Source: Areca catechu (taxonomy: Eukaryota > Streptophyta > Magnoliopsida > Arecales > Arecaceae). Taken from it: 64,000 nt of DNA. The stretch is taken from the NCBI GenBank assembly GCA_021397845.1, contig CM038049.1, forward strand, positions 111,444,877-111,508,876, written 5' to 3'. Shown here in pieces: positions 51,331-61,079 of this stretch. Each line of letters opens with the position of its first letter. Position 1 is the first letter of the stretch. Both the position numbers and the translations under genes were made by a program. Below the pieces are notes generated by a model. That model ran no database searches and had not been told where the DNA came from. It worked only from the letters and a program-made list of their open reading frames with translations.

Positions 51331-52266
51331 TGTTACCCCATAAGTGATTTTGATGATAACCAAATATTGGAGCATGTACATTTATTTCTAACAACTCTTT
51401 AAGTGTTTTACAAGTTTTTGTAGGACGAGTTAATTGTTCAAACTTCAACTCCTACACCTTTGTTTCTTGTTTGAGTTGTGTTGTAATGTGTTTCTGTAAA
51501 GAAGAACCCAATGAAAAAGCTAAGAAAAATTATGTAAAAAGGGTTACTTCTGTGTATGTGCCTTAAAAATTAATTTGAGTTGGTATGATTGAAAAGTTGT
51601 AAGAGTGTTGGTAAGAGTTTTTCTTTGAGTTCAATTGTAAAAATCCTGAAGAAGATACTCGAGCCGACCCAGCATGTTGAAGAGCCGACTCTACTTCATG
51701 GCACGCAGCAAGGATTCTGGTACGTAGCAATTCGAGCCGACTTGAAGGTAACCGAGCTGACTCAGTGAATCTGAGTTGATTGGAATATGTCTGATCTGAC
51801 TCCTCTAGAGTCCAGTTTTTGAAGATTTCTGAGAACAGCTAAGCGAGCTGACCCGAACCAGAAAGAGCCGACCATGCCAGACCTAATTTGGAAGACCTGA
51901 GAAAGTGAACTGACCCGAACTGCATCATGCTGACTCTTCCAGAGTGATGATTTCAGAACCTGAGAAGAATAGTCGACCAATGATCAAAAGAGCCAACTCC
52001 TCGAGTTCAAGATTTTCAAAGATATAAGTTCGAGCCGACCCAAGCTATCAAGAGCCGACTCGTCCAGAGTGAAGTTTTGCACCTTGAGACAAAGAGCTGA
52101 CTGCACAGAAGATTTGGCGACTCGACCTATCGACTCGAAGGATCCGAGCTGACTCAAAGGAATCTGAGCCGACTCGAACATCGCTTTCAGGTATCCAACA
52201 GCTAGTTCTAGATTTATTTTTGAATGCCAAAAAGTGCTCCAATGGTCACAAACCACTTACCAATGG
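51331..52266 (+). repeat. S1 3' LTR, left part
   Basis: Matches 5944-6885; contains the decamer array (about 51655-52185). Cut by N3, with AATGG (52262-52266) duplicated at 58058-58062. Confidence 0.87.
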
Positions 52267-53529
52267 TGATGCAGGACTAATATGCATGCAATTCTTTTTT
52301 GTATGTTTTATATGTGGGGTGAGTGACTAATTCCCAAATTTCAGATTAAAATAAGTTATAGGGAATTTTGTATGAATTTTAGAAGATCAACATGCAGATT
52401 AAGACCTAGAAAAGTAGCAAAGAAGGATCGCCGGGGCTGAGAAGCCTCGGTTAGGGCAAGTTCTCCAACAATAAAACTATTGGAGGTAGAGGGGTGTACC
52501 TGACAATGTCGGTGAAGATCACAGTGAAGGGGTCTCTCGTTCCTCGATGGATGCGGCCTGGAAAATCGAGCCAATGACCCGTGGATACCCGGCTTTCTGC
52601 TCGGTGGTCCGATTGAGGCTTGGCTGGAGTCGTTGGATTCGTAGGAACTCAGGGACCTGCAAACGACCTGTCAGGGGTTAGAAAACTCATAAAGGAATAA
52701 GAAAACAAAAGAAAAATAGCAAGGGAAGGCTTCTTTTGGAGTGGGCATCCAGGGATCTGGAGGGTTTGTTGGCAGTAGGAAGATGATTGCAAACACCGGG
52801 AAGAAAAAACTCTCACAAACCCCTTTATGCACATAGTAGGGTATCACACAACTCAATAGAAGAACTCAAGGTTTTAATTCATATCAAAAAGTGTGTTTCA
52901 CATAAGAGGCTAGGGTCCCTTAAATAGACCCTTAACCTTGGGCTCCAAGTAAGGGCACCTTAGACTTTACATAGGACTCCTTTTCCTTTTCAAACTCTAA
53001 TTGGAATACAAGGCAAATAGGTAGAAAACTTCAACTCAAACACTCTCCTCTTGTCCTTCTCTTGGTCGGCCAAGGTGGTGACCATAAGTGGCCGACCAAG
53101 AGGGGAGGTGACCCTAGGGAGGGGCGCCCTAAATTCTACCTGGGCCTGGGCTGGCCCAAATTCCTTCCGGCTGGTCCAGGGTTTTGAATTTGTTCCTGAT
53201 TTTGTCTTCTCTTCCTGGACTCTTCAAGTCTTCAAGCTGGGTTGGACTTGGGCTTAACTTTTATGTCTTCAATTAGGTTGATCTTGGTCTTCACTTGTAT
53301 GATATGGTCTTGAGTCTTCAATTTGATTGGACAGGACTCAAAAATTGAAATTAGCTCAACATGAGCTGGCTAGTACTGAACTGAACTAGCTCAACAAGAG
53401 CTGGACTAATTATAGGACTCAAATGTATCTGGACTAAGCTTTATTACAGGGGACTCAAATATTAACTAAGTGATCCACAAAGGGTTGAGAAGCCTTTGCC
53501 TTATTCTGGTGCCTCTGGTGTCCGCACCA
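52267..53529 (-). repeat. N3 3' LTR
   Basis: Minus strand starts TGGTGCGGACACCAG and ends TTAGTCCTGCATCA. U5 hairpin at 52431-52450. Few differences from 56795-58057. Confidence 0.92.
52431..52450 (-). other. U5 hairpin of N3 LTR
   Basis: As RNA: CCGAGGCU, loop UCUC, AGCCCCGG, 8-bp stem with one A-C mismatch. Repeated at about 56961-56980 in the 5' LTR. Confidence 0.55.
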
Positions 53530-53566
53530 ATTCTCCCGGGGTGGGAGGAACTCGACCCTGTCGAGT

Positions 53567-54126
53567 GAAGATCATACTGGCTCACATATCTCTCAAGAAG
53601 GTCTGGGTTGAGGCATTGTAAGTCCTCTCGAGAAATCCATGAATCGTTCGACTCTGGCCGGCCTTGCCATCGGACCAGGAACGTTGATAACCATGACCCC
53701 GGGTCGTAATGGCTTGATCGTCCAGGATACGCTCGATCCGTTCTCCTCTCTCAGGCCAATTGATGGGTGGACACTCTGGTAAGGATCACTCTCAACAGAA
53801 GGGATAGGTCCAAAAGCCTCACTGGGTATCGTTGCCGGTTCCCTGTACTCAACCAGGTCTGTAATATTGAAGGGAGAACTAATGCCCATATCCGAAGGCA
53901 AGTCTAGCACATAGGCATTTGATCCAACCTTTTTCAATACTTTAAAAGGTCCGGCTCCACGAGCATGAAGCTTCTTAACGGTCCAAGGTGGGAACCGCTC
54001 AGGCCTAAGCCTAATCATGACAGAATCCCCTACATCAAATTCTTTGATCCTTCTTCGGGAATTAACTAGTTTGTTTAAAATTAGTGTAGGTGGTGAACAG
54101 GCTAGGCACATGCAGACTCCTAACAA
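53567..54126 (-). pseudogene. N3 GPF module and chromodomain
   Basis: The minus strand reads IKEFDVGDSVMIRLRPERFP, KKLHARGAGPFKVLKKVG and LDLPSDMGISSPFNITDLVE. After ESDPYQSVHPSI the frame shifts: the chromodomain (ERIERILDDQAITTRG-like) lies in another frame and is further damaged near its Trp-Gln-Gly. Homologous to N1 8709-9383 and to G1 residues ~1400-1550. Confidence 0.82.
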
Positions 54127-54209
54127 GATGATGCAAAGGACTCAAACTAACACCTAATAGACTCAACTTTGCATTCCTATCGAAGGAAATTTATTAGACT
54201 TTTATGGGC
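54085..54209 (-). other. Conserved inter-ORF spacer of N3
   Basis: Counterpart of the N1 and N2 spacers: AGTCTAATAAATTTCCTTCG then ATAGGAATGCAAAGTTGAGT, followed by a TTTGCATCATCTTGTTAGG-like run. Confidence 0.5.
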
Positions 54210-55919
54210 TTAAACTATAGACTCTCTAGGTCTGACCCTAGTGTGGTCTGCACAAGAGTATTTATAATGGACTCCAAGCAAATGCCAAAGGGTATGCCAG
54301 AAGTATAATGCAAACCTAACATGCGTAATGAATGCATGCAGTATGCTAATCTCAACTAAATGCAATCTAATGATCCTAGAAATGTTGGAGATGTCTGGAA
54401 AGGGCAGAAAACAGGAAGTGGGTTCAGAATTAGTTTGGTAGGGTAGAGAAAAAGGTTCCGGGTTAGTTGGATATAGTAGGATAAAAGATGGGGTGTCAGG
54501 AACTAATCCTATACTAATGAGGTTAACCTTACGAGGTTGAGCTATATTTACAGGGTTTGCATAATGGAAGGATGGGTCACCAATTTCGGGGAAGAGGTTC
54601 TTAATGAAAACTATAGGAGGGGGCTCATCTTGAAGGTATTGATTCAAAGAGATCAGGTCCTTAATAAATTCTTCTAGTTCTTGTATTTTTGGACTAGACT
54701 CTATAATTTGTCTCTCCTCCATGGTTTCCTCAGGTAAGGCTCTATCAGCAGTACCTAGGTTCTCTTCCTCTATTTGTTCTTCCACTATAGCTTTAGGTTG
54801 GATGTGGTTAGGGTCAACTAGCTCTGGGTTGGTTTCTACCTGGGTATCTACTGGGTCAGCTAATTCAAGATCTACTAAAAGTGTCTCCTCTTCTCCCTCA
54901 TACTCATCCATTAGGCTCACATCAGCTTCATACACTTCCGCATTAATGTAAGCCTTGTCAATCTCAGGAATGGATGGAGAAGGTCGGCTAGGAGAAAATT
55001 GGCTAGGTCCTGGTTTCTGATTATGGACACTAATTCTAGTAGGTTCAGGTTGCCTAAGGGGTAGTGGCTCACTACTAGGCTCATATTTAGGGGTGCTAAT
55101 CCTATGGGGTTCAAGTTGACTAAGGAAAAACTGACTAGTACTAGATTGATACTTAGGGGTTATGGGTTCTCTGGGCTCATAGGACAAGGGTGCAGATCTA
55201 TGGGTCATGGGATTATAGGATCTGGGGTCATAGGATTTTGGGTCAACTCTATGGTCAGGTTCTAAGGATGGATCATGGTATGGGGTCCTCCTAAGGTTGG
55301 GCTCCCTATATGGGTCAGGATATTAGGTTCTCCTAGGGTTGGACTCCCTATATGGGTCAGAATATTGGGTTCTCCTAGGGTTGGGCTCTTTATATGGGTC
55401 AGAGTATTGGGTTCTCCTAGGATTGGACTCCCTATATGGGTCAGAGTATTGGGTTCTCCTAGGATTGGACTCCCTATATGGGTCAGAGTATTGGGTTCTC
55501 CTAGGATTGGACTCCCTATATGGGTCAGAGTATTGGGTTCTCCTGGGTTCAGTATCATAATAAGGGATTCTTCTAGGTTCAGTATTATAGTATGGGTCAG
55601 GCTGAGGGGCTCTCCTAGGTTCAACCTCTCGGTATGGGTTTGGGGTCCTCCTAGGTTGAGGGGAATCAGGATCTGGCTCAGACTGTGACCCATGGGTTTT
55701 TCCTGGGGTCCCTACCCGGACTTCTAACTGATCAAACCTATTGGCAAGATGGTCAATTCTATCATTGGTTTGAATACCAGACTGAGTTAACTGGGTCATC
55801 TGGGTAGCCATCTGGGCCATTTGATCAGCTAGGGCTTTCATTTGGGCTTGCAAATTTTCCATGGGTTCAGACATTTGTGAAGGAGGTGGGTGATATGAAA
55901 CTCCTGATCTAGTGCTCAT
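54210..55919 (-). CDS. N3 gag-like ORF with a 14-residue repeat, fused to a dead integrase scrap
   Basis: The start at 55919 reads MSTRSGVSYHPPPSQMSEPM; a coiled region follows (MENLQAQMKALADQMAQMAT, then IQTNDRIDHLANRFDQLEVR). Next come about six copies of DPYRESNPRRTQYS (a 42-bp repeat). A single TAA (about 55321-55323) interrupts an otherwise continuous frame. It continues through Pro/Ser-rich sequence, AEVYEADVSLMDEYEGEEET (the post-knuckle segment of G1) and an acidic linker. It ends FALYFWHTLWHLLGVHYKYS and CADHTRVRPRE, the same integrase scrap as N1 and N2. Capsid core, knuckles, protease and polymerase are missing. Confidence 0.65.
55300..55560 (-). repeat. 42-bp tandem repeat in N3
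   Basis: About six units of GGTCAGAGTATTGGGTTCTC plus CTAGGATTGGACTCCCTATATG, in frame as 14 residues each. G1 gag has one or two degenerate DPEPNHRRPDPEPE-like units at the equivalent place. Confidence 0.85.
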
Positions 55920-56780
55920 GCAAGACTCGATCAGACCGACTACAGTTGACTAGACCTAGAGTCCAAACTAAGGGCTCAATCAGGGTGGCAAACTAGCCTA
56001 TAGTAACCCTGTACTCAGCCAGGCAGGTGTAAGGGGAGTGTTAGGTCCCTGATTGCCAATCCTAGACACCAATCAGAGATTGGCCAGGTAGGCGGACCAG
56101 CACACAAGCCCTTCGGGATTGAATCCCTAAACCACCATTCTAGACACTGAGCATAAGGCACACAAGGTTAACTTGACACAGTGATCTAACACTAGCCCGG
56201 ACCCGACCAATTGGTGTCCCTAGCCCACTAGGGCAAATTAAGTCTAGTTAATTTTAGGTTAAGGCTTGGGATCGAATGCAAGGGATGTGGTTTTGGGCTA
56301 AGGAGAGGTGATCAAATCCTCCCCCCATTTGATATAGCAAGAGTGCCCTTAAAAGTAAATTATGCAATGATGGCAAGCAGATAAGGATGCAAATTAGGGT
56401 TTAGATGTTTTTGGTATTTTTGGAGAATATGTAATTTTTTTTTGGTATTTTTTTAAATATAAGAAAACATGCAATTTATGCCCTAATATGCAGGAAATAA
56501 ACTAAAATTAAAAGATATGTAAAAATATGCTAATCAAAACCCTAAACTTCCAAACTTGTCTTGCTGAAAAAAATAGAGCTGAAAATTTGCAGGCTGTATT
56601 TTGGCTTGAAAAAAATTCACAGGCCTTTATAAAATCTGAAAAAATTCTTACAATTACTGTAAATTAGGATAAATCCAGTAAAATAAATTTCAAAATCTTT
56701 GGAGTTTTTATCAAGGATAAATAATTAAAATAATAGAGTATATATGGACTAAAAATTGTAGAAAACAAGCCCTAATCTAA
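55920..56780 (-). other. 5' leader of N3
   Basis: Contains the 9-bp/9-nt hairpin (56326-56300), TTAGCCCAAAACCACA, GCCCACTAGGG/GTGGGCTAGGGACACC, and the CCAATCTCTGATTGGTGTCTA module (about 56085-56065). The Y-shaped segment is not seen; the primer-proximal part is A/T-rich. Confidence 0.65.
56300..56326 (-). other. N3 leader hairpin (9-bp stem, 9-nt loop)
   Basis: GGGGGGAGG, loop AUUUGAUCA, CCUCUCCUU; the outer two pairs are lost or wobble, the inner seven form with one G-U. Confidence 0.58.
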
Positions 56781-56792
56781 GCTCCGATACCA
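56781..56792 (-). other. N3 primer binding site
   Basis: Minus strand TGGTATCGGAGC, one difference from TGGTATCAGAGC, two bases from the 5' LTR edge at 56795. Confidence 0.85.
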
Positions 56793-56794
56793 AA

Positions 56795-58057
56795 TGATGC
56801 GGGACTAATATGCATGCAATTCTTTTTTTGTATGTTTTATATGTGGGGTGAGTGAGTAATTCCCAAATTTTAGATTAAAATAAGTTATAGGAAATTTTGT
56901 ATGAATTTTAGAAGATCAGCATGCAGATTAGGACCTAGAAAAGTAGCAAAGAAGGATCGCCGGGGCTGAGAAGCCTCGGTTAGGGCAAGTTCTCCTACAA
57001 TAAAACTACTGGAGGTAGAGGGGTGTACCTGACAACATCTGTGAAGATCGCAGTAAAGAGGTCTCTCGTTTCTCGATGGATGCGGCTTGGAAAATCGAGC
57101 CAATGACCCACGGATACCCGGCTTTCTGCTCGGTGGTCCAATTGAGGCTTGGCTGGAGTCGTTGGATTCGTAGGAACTCGGGGACCTGCAAATGACCTGT
57201 CAGGAGTTAGAAAACTCACAAAGGAATAAGAAAACAAAAAAAAATAGCAAGGGAAGGCTTCTTTTGGAGTGGGCGTCCAGGGATCTGGAGGGTTTGTTGG
57301 CAGCAGGAAGATGATTGCAAACACCAGGAAGAAAAAACTCTCACAAACCCCTTTATGCACACAGCAGGGTATCACACAACTCAATAGAAGAACTCAAGGT
57401 TTTAATTCATATCAAAAAGTGTGTTTCATATAAGAGGCTAGGGTCCCTTAAATAGACCCTTAACCTTGGGCTCCAAGTAAGGGCACTTTAGACTTTACAT
57501 AGGACTCCTTTTCCTTTTCAAACTCTAATTGGAATACAAGGCAAATAGGTAGAAAACTTCAACTCAAACACTCTCCTCTTGTCCTTCTCTTGGTCGGCCA
57601 AGGTGGTGACCATAAGTGGTCGACCAAGAGGGGAGGTGACCCTAGGGAGGGGCGCCCTAAATTCTACCTGGGCCTAGGCTGGCCCAAATTCCTTCCGGCT
57701 GGTCCAGGGTTTCGAATTTGTTCATGATTTTGTCTTCTCTTCCTGGACTCTTCAAGTCTTCAAGCTGGGTTGGACTTGGGCTTAACTTTTATGTCTTCAA
57801 TTAGGTTGAACTTGGTCTTCACTTGTATGATGTGGTCTTGAGTCTTCAATTTGATTGGACAGGACTCAAAAATTGAAATTAGCTCAACATGAGCTGACTA
57901 GTACTGAACTGAACTAGCTCAACAAGAGCTGGACTAATTACAGGACTCAAATGTAGCTGGACTAAGCTTTATTATAGGGGACTCAAATATTAACTAAGTG
58001 ATCCACAGAGGGTTGAGAAACCTCTGCCTTATTCTGGTGCCTCTGGTGTCCGCATCA
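56795..58057 (-). repeat. N3 5' LTR
   Basis: Pairs with 52267-53529; minus strand ends TTAGTCCCGCATCA. Confidence 0.92.
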
Positions 58058-58062
58058 AATGG

Positions 58063-58895
58063 TCTATAATGGCTAGAATTGCCTTGAAGTGATGGAAGAC
58101 CTTATATTTAAAGGATTTAAACTTCCTTGAAGCAAGTGAATAGAAAGTTCTTCAAAGTTTTGAGAGCTACATTGTATATCCTACCTACCAAAAAGAAAGA
58201 GAGCACAAGAGCATTGAAGCAAGCCTTCAAGTCTTCACCAACTCTGATCTGAAGCTTGAAGCAATTTTGGAAGAAGCACTAAAGCAATTAAAGCTCATTC
58301 AAGTGCAAGTCAAGTGGACTTCTATCAAGTTGCACCGACAACTATGTGACAAATTGAGTTTGTCATTTATTGTTGCATTTACTTCAATTCTTTGAATTGT
58401 TGTTAGGTTATTGGTGAGCCCGATTGAAGAACCAAATAGGTTCTTGATGAGCCTTGATAAAAACCAAGTGTTGGGTTCTTAGTGATCCTGGTAAAACCAA
58501 GTTAAGTTCTTGGTGATCCTGTGAAAACCAAACTAGGTTTCTTTGGTGAGCCTGTTCAAAACCAAAGGGTATTGGGTTTTCTTTGGTGATCCTGTTAAAA
58601 CCAAAGTATAGAAGTTTTGGATTATGATCCTGCTAAACAATCCGACTGTATTCGGGTGTGAATATTGTAGAAATCCCAAGTAATATCTTGGGTGGTGGAC
58701 ATAGGAGCTGGGTTGCTCCGAACCACTATAAATTTCGTGTGTTTGTGTTGTGCTTCTTTACTCTTACTTAGCTTCTGTAATTTACTATTTTGTCACAGCA
58801 CCTTTCACTTGCAAAGGATTTTTAATTGCACATTATCTGTTTTAAATTTTTAAATTTCTAATTCACCCCGCTCTTGGGTAGCCACCTGGGCAACA
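58063..58895 (+). repeat. S1 3' LTR, right part
   Basis: Resumes after N3 and ends GGGCAACA; matches 6886-7449 plus 12827-13097. Contains the degenerate ~50-bp repeat at 58410-58600. Confidence 0.87.
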
Positions 58896-58900
58896 CAATT

Positions 58901-59219
58901 GACCCATTCAATAGTGCCATAACTGGTAGGAAAGCTCCTCCTGCTGTGCTGCTGTAAGCATCTCCGCACTATCAATCACCACTAAGCCTTCTATCTTGTA
59001 TAGATTATTACTCAATCTTCTCCCTCTCAGCACTACCAAAGCTCCCTTGGTAATCCTCAAACATCCAGTACCAGCCCGGCAACTAAAAGCATAACCCTGC
59101 CCTTCCAAGTAGCCTAAAGAAATTAGATTCTTCTTCAATTCTAGTACTTGTTTGACATTAGACAGAGTCCTTATCCCTCCATTATACATCCTCACCCTAA
59201 TAGTGCTAACTCCGACCAC
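58901..59219 (-). pseudogene. C1 protease end and gag-pre-integrase
   Basis: The minus strand reads STIRVRMYNGGIRTLSNVKQ, LKKNLISLGYLEGQGYAFSC, LVVLRGRRLSNNLYKIEG and LSYQLWHYWMGQ, the copia pre-integrase domain with its His pair altered (HYWMGQ for HxRLGH). S1 interrupts here; the next residues lie at about 5938. Confidence 0.82.
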
Positions 59220-60176
59220 TGAACAAAGGTGATCATCACCAAGGCTTACGCTACCTCCATCATCCTTTTCATAGGTATCAAACCAGTCCCGATGTGAGGT
59301 ATAATGATAAGAGCATGCTGATCCAATGTCTAAGCATTATCCCAATCAATTGATCCATCTGAAGCTATCAGTATATCTTCTTTACTGCCTTCAAATACAC
59401 CAGCACAACTAGTATTGCCCTTTCCTTTCTCGGTCTTCAAAAGAGGGCAATTCCTTTTGAAGTGACCCAGCTGATGACACTTGAAGCACTTCAAACCCCT
59501 CTTACTACCTTGAGACTGTGATCTGCCCTTTGATTTCCCCCAAACTCTTTCCTTTGGTCTTCTTTGCCTCTCATTCACAGCAAGAACCTCTGAGTTAGGA
59601 CTTCCTTTGCAGATCTTCTCCCTTTGCTCATTTTACCTGAGTACTCCAACAACCTCTTCATAGTTCAAGGTTTCTTTCCCATACACTAAGGTTGTTATTA
59701 AACCATCATATGATCCCAAGAGTGAACACAATAGCAACAATGCCCGATCCTCCTCATCAATTTTTACATCCAGACTCATAACCTCTGTACAAACCTGGTT
59801 GAACCTCTGAATATGGGCCATGAGGTCACCTCCTTTAGGCATTCTTAGACTGTATAGCTGCTTCTTCAACCACAGCTTGTTAGTCATGTTCTTGTCCATG
59901 TATGTGTTCTCCAATCTCAACCAAAGACCCCTTGCCGTAGTCTCAGTACACACCTCCGGCAAAACCTGATCCGCCAAACACATTCTGATGGTGCTGAATA
60001 CGATCTTTTCTAACTCTTCCTAATCCTCAACACTGATCTTTTCTGGTCTTTCTTTAACGAAGACCTTATAGATCCTTTATTGAACCAGCAAGTCTTTTAC
60101 CCTTTGTTGCCATAGGATAAAATTTTTCTTGCCATCATACTTCTCGAAATCCACCTTGAAACTACTTGACGCCATT
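59220..60176 (-). pseudogene. gag: C1 gag with zinc knuckle
   Basis: The start at 60176 (MASSSFKVDFEKYDGKKNF) is the usual start of TNT1/Tork gag; a stop follows at about codon 29. 59983-59633 reads LWLRLENTYMDKNMTNKLWL, LKKQLYSLRMPKGGDLMAHI and LLLLCSLLGSYDGLITTLVY (UBN2/copia gag). 59578-59330 has a basic stretch and the zinc knuckle CFKCHQLGHFKRNC. Stops near 59632 and 59330, and the lost DSG protease site, make it dead. Confidence 0.85.
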
Positions 60177-60265
60177 ACCACAATCAAGAAGAATAAAAAA
60201 CATATTAGATCTTACCTTTTAGAACTCCTTGGATGTAGAGATCTTCCTTCCTTCATGCAACCAAA

Positions 60266-60277
60266 GCTCTGATACCA
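60266..60277 (-). other. C1 primer binding site
   Basis: Minus strand TGGTATCAGAGC five bases from the 5' LTR edge at 60283. Confidence 0.88.
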
Positions 60278-60282
60278 AATTA

Positions 60283-61074
60283 TGAGTGGAAATCATCCCA
60301 ATCAATGCTCCAGTGGAAGCAATTTAGCAATCTAGATGCACGAACGACCATCTGCCATCGATCCAAAGATGATCATGGTAGGATACAGGTCAAATGAAGA
60401 TCAAACGATCCCTTGGAATGATCGAGAAGTAAAGGAGAAGGAGAAGAGAGATAACAAAATCTGGAAGAAATGAGGGTTCTCTTTCTTGATTGGTTTTCTT
60501 GGACTGTTACAGAATGACCTCACCTTGACTAACCATCCCATATACATATACACACCATGATCAAGAAGAACCAAAACCCTCCAAAACTTCCCAACACGAC
60601 AACACATGATTCAAAGAATCCCATCATCCAAGCCGGCTCGAACTGCTCGAGTCGACTCCTTGCTGTAGAGAGTACTCTGGAAGAGTCAGCTTGAACCCCT
60701 CGAGTCGGCTCTTTCAGATCGTAGTTATCTATTCTGTGTATGAGAGTCGACTCCCAGACATCTGAGCCAGCACCCAGCATAACTGAGCCAACTCACTTGG
60801 ATCTTAGCCGACTCCTCTTAGAATCTAGTCGACTCACATGAACCCGAGCCGACTCTTCTCCCTGCAATCATGCCGTGCCAACCATTAGAGTCTAATCAAA
60901 CTATAACCGAGCTGACTCTAATGTCCAGACTGACCAAAACTCAGTCTACCATCTAGGACTTTTTACGGGCACAATCTTAACCCTTGATACATCATGAGAG
61001 ACCATGATAACTGGACCAACTTTAACCTTGGCCCAACCCCCTGGAATCTTGGATACACCACCTGAGACTCAATA
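60283..61074 (-). repeat. 5' LTR of C1
   Basis: Pairs with 2331-3129. Contains the decamer array at about 60620-60925. Confidence 0.87.
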
Positions 61075-61079
61075 GGTTG

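Larger units (their letters stand above)
52267..58057 (-). mobile_element. N3: non-autonomous chromovirus-derived Ty3/gypsy element, minus strand
   Basis: LTRs 52267-53529 and 56795-58057 (1263 bp each), perfect TSD AATGG, primer site (one change) at 56781-56792. The interior has a gag-like ORF joined to an integrase scrap (55919-54210) and a frameshifted GPF/chromodomain region (54126-53567). RT, RNase H, protease and integrase core are absent. It sits in the S1 3' LTR. Confidence 0.92.
5944..58895 (+). mobile_element. S1: Sirevirus-like Ty1/copia retrotransposon, plus strand, interrupted by N1, N2 and N3
   Basis: The LTRs start TGTTGATCCCATAAG (5944) and TGTTACCCCATAAG (51331) and end GGGCAGCA (13097) and GGGCAACA (58895). 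The TSD is CAAGT (5939-5943) against CAATT (58896-58900). The primer site is at 13100-13111. Internal order: gag start (13143), deletion plus N2, protease/integrase (45565 on), RT (47061-48124), RNase H (to about 48640), a third ORF (49135-50540) and repeated purine tracts. A third ORF and multiple purine tracts before the 3' LTR are Sirevirus hallmarks. Both LTRs are split by chromovirus insertions. All genes carry stops. Confidence 0.85.
2331..61074 (-). mobile_element. C1: Tork/TNT1-like Ty1/copia retrotransposon, minus strand, heavily nested
   Basis: The element is bounded by similar LTRs at 2331-3129 and 60283-61074 and by the imperfect TSD GGTTA/GGTTG. A minus-strand primer site is at 60266-60277. 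On the minus strand the order is gag (60176 down to 59330), protease/pre-integrase remnant (59219-58908), then after the S1 insertion integrase (5938-5310), RT (5309-3956) and RNase H (3830-3302). This is the copia order with integrase before RT. Stops and frameshifts interrupt every domain, so it is dead. S1 occupies 5944-58895 within it. Confidence 0.85.

Noticed and set aside
55300..55560. CRISPR-like regular repeats
   Set aside because: The 42-bp units are contiguous, without unique spacers, and in frame in a plant retroelement ORF.
52267..56780. A Y-shaped leader element in N3 and N2
   Set aside because: I looked at the equivalent distance after the primer sites and found only A/T-rich sequence; the claim is limited to O, G1 and N1.
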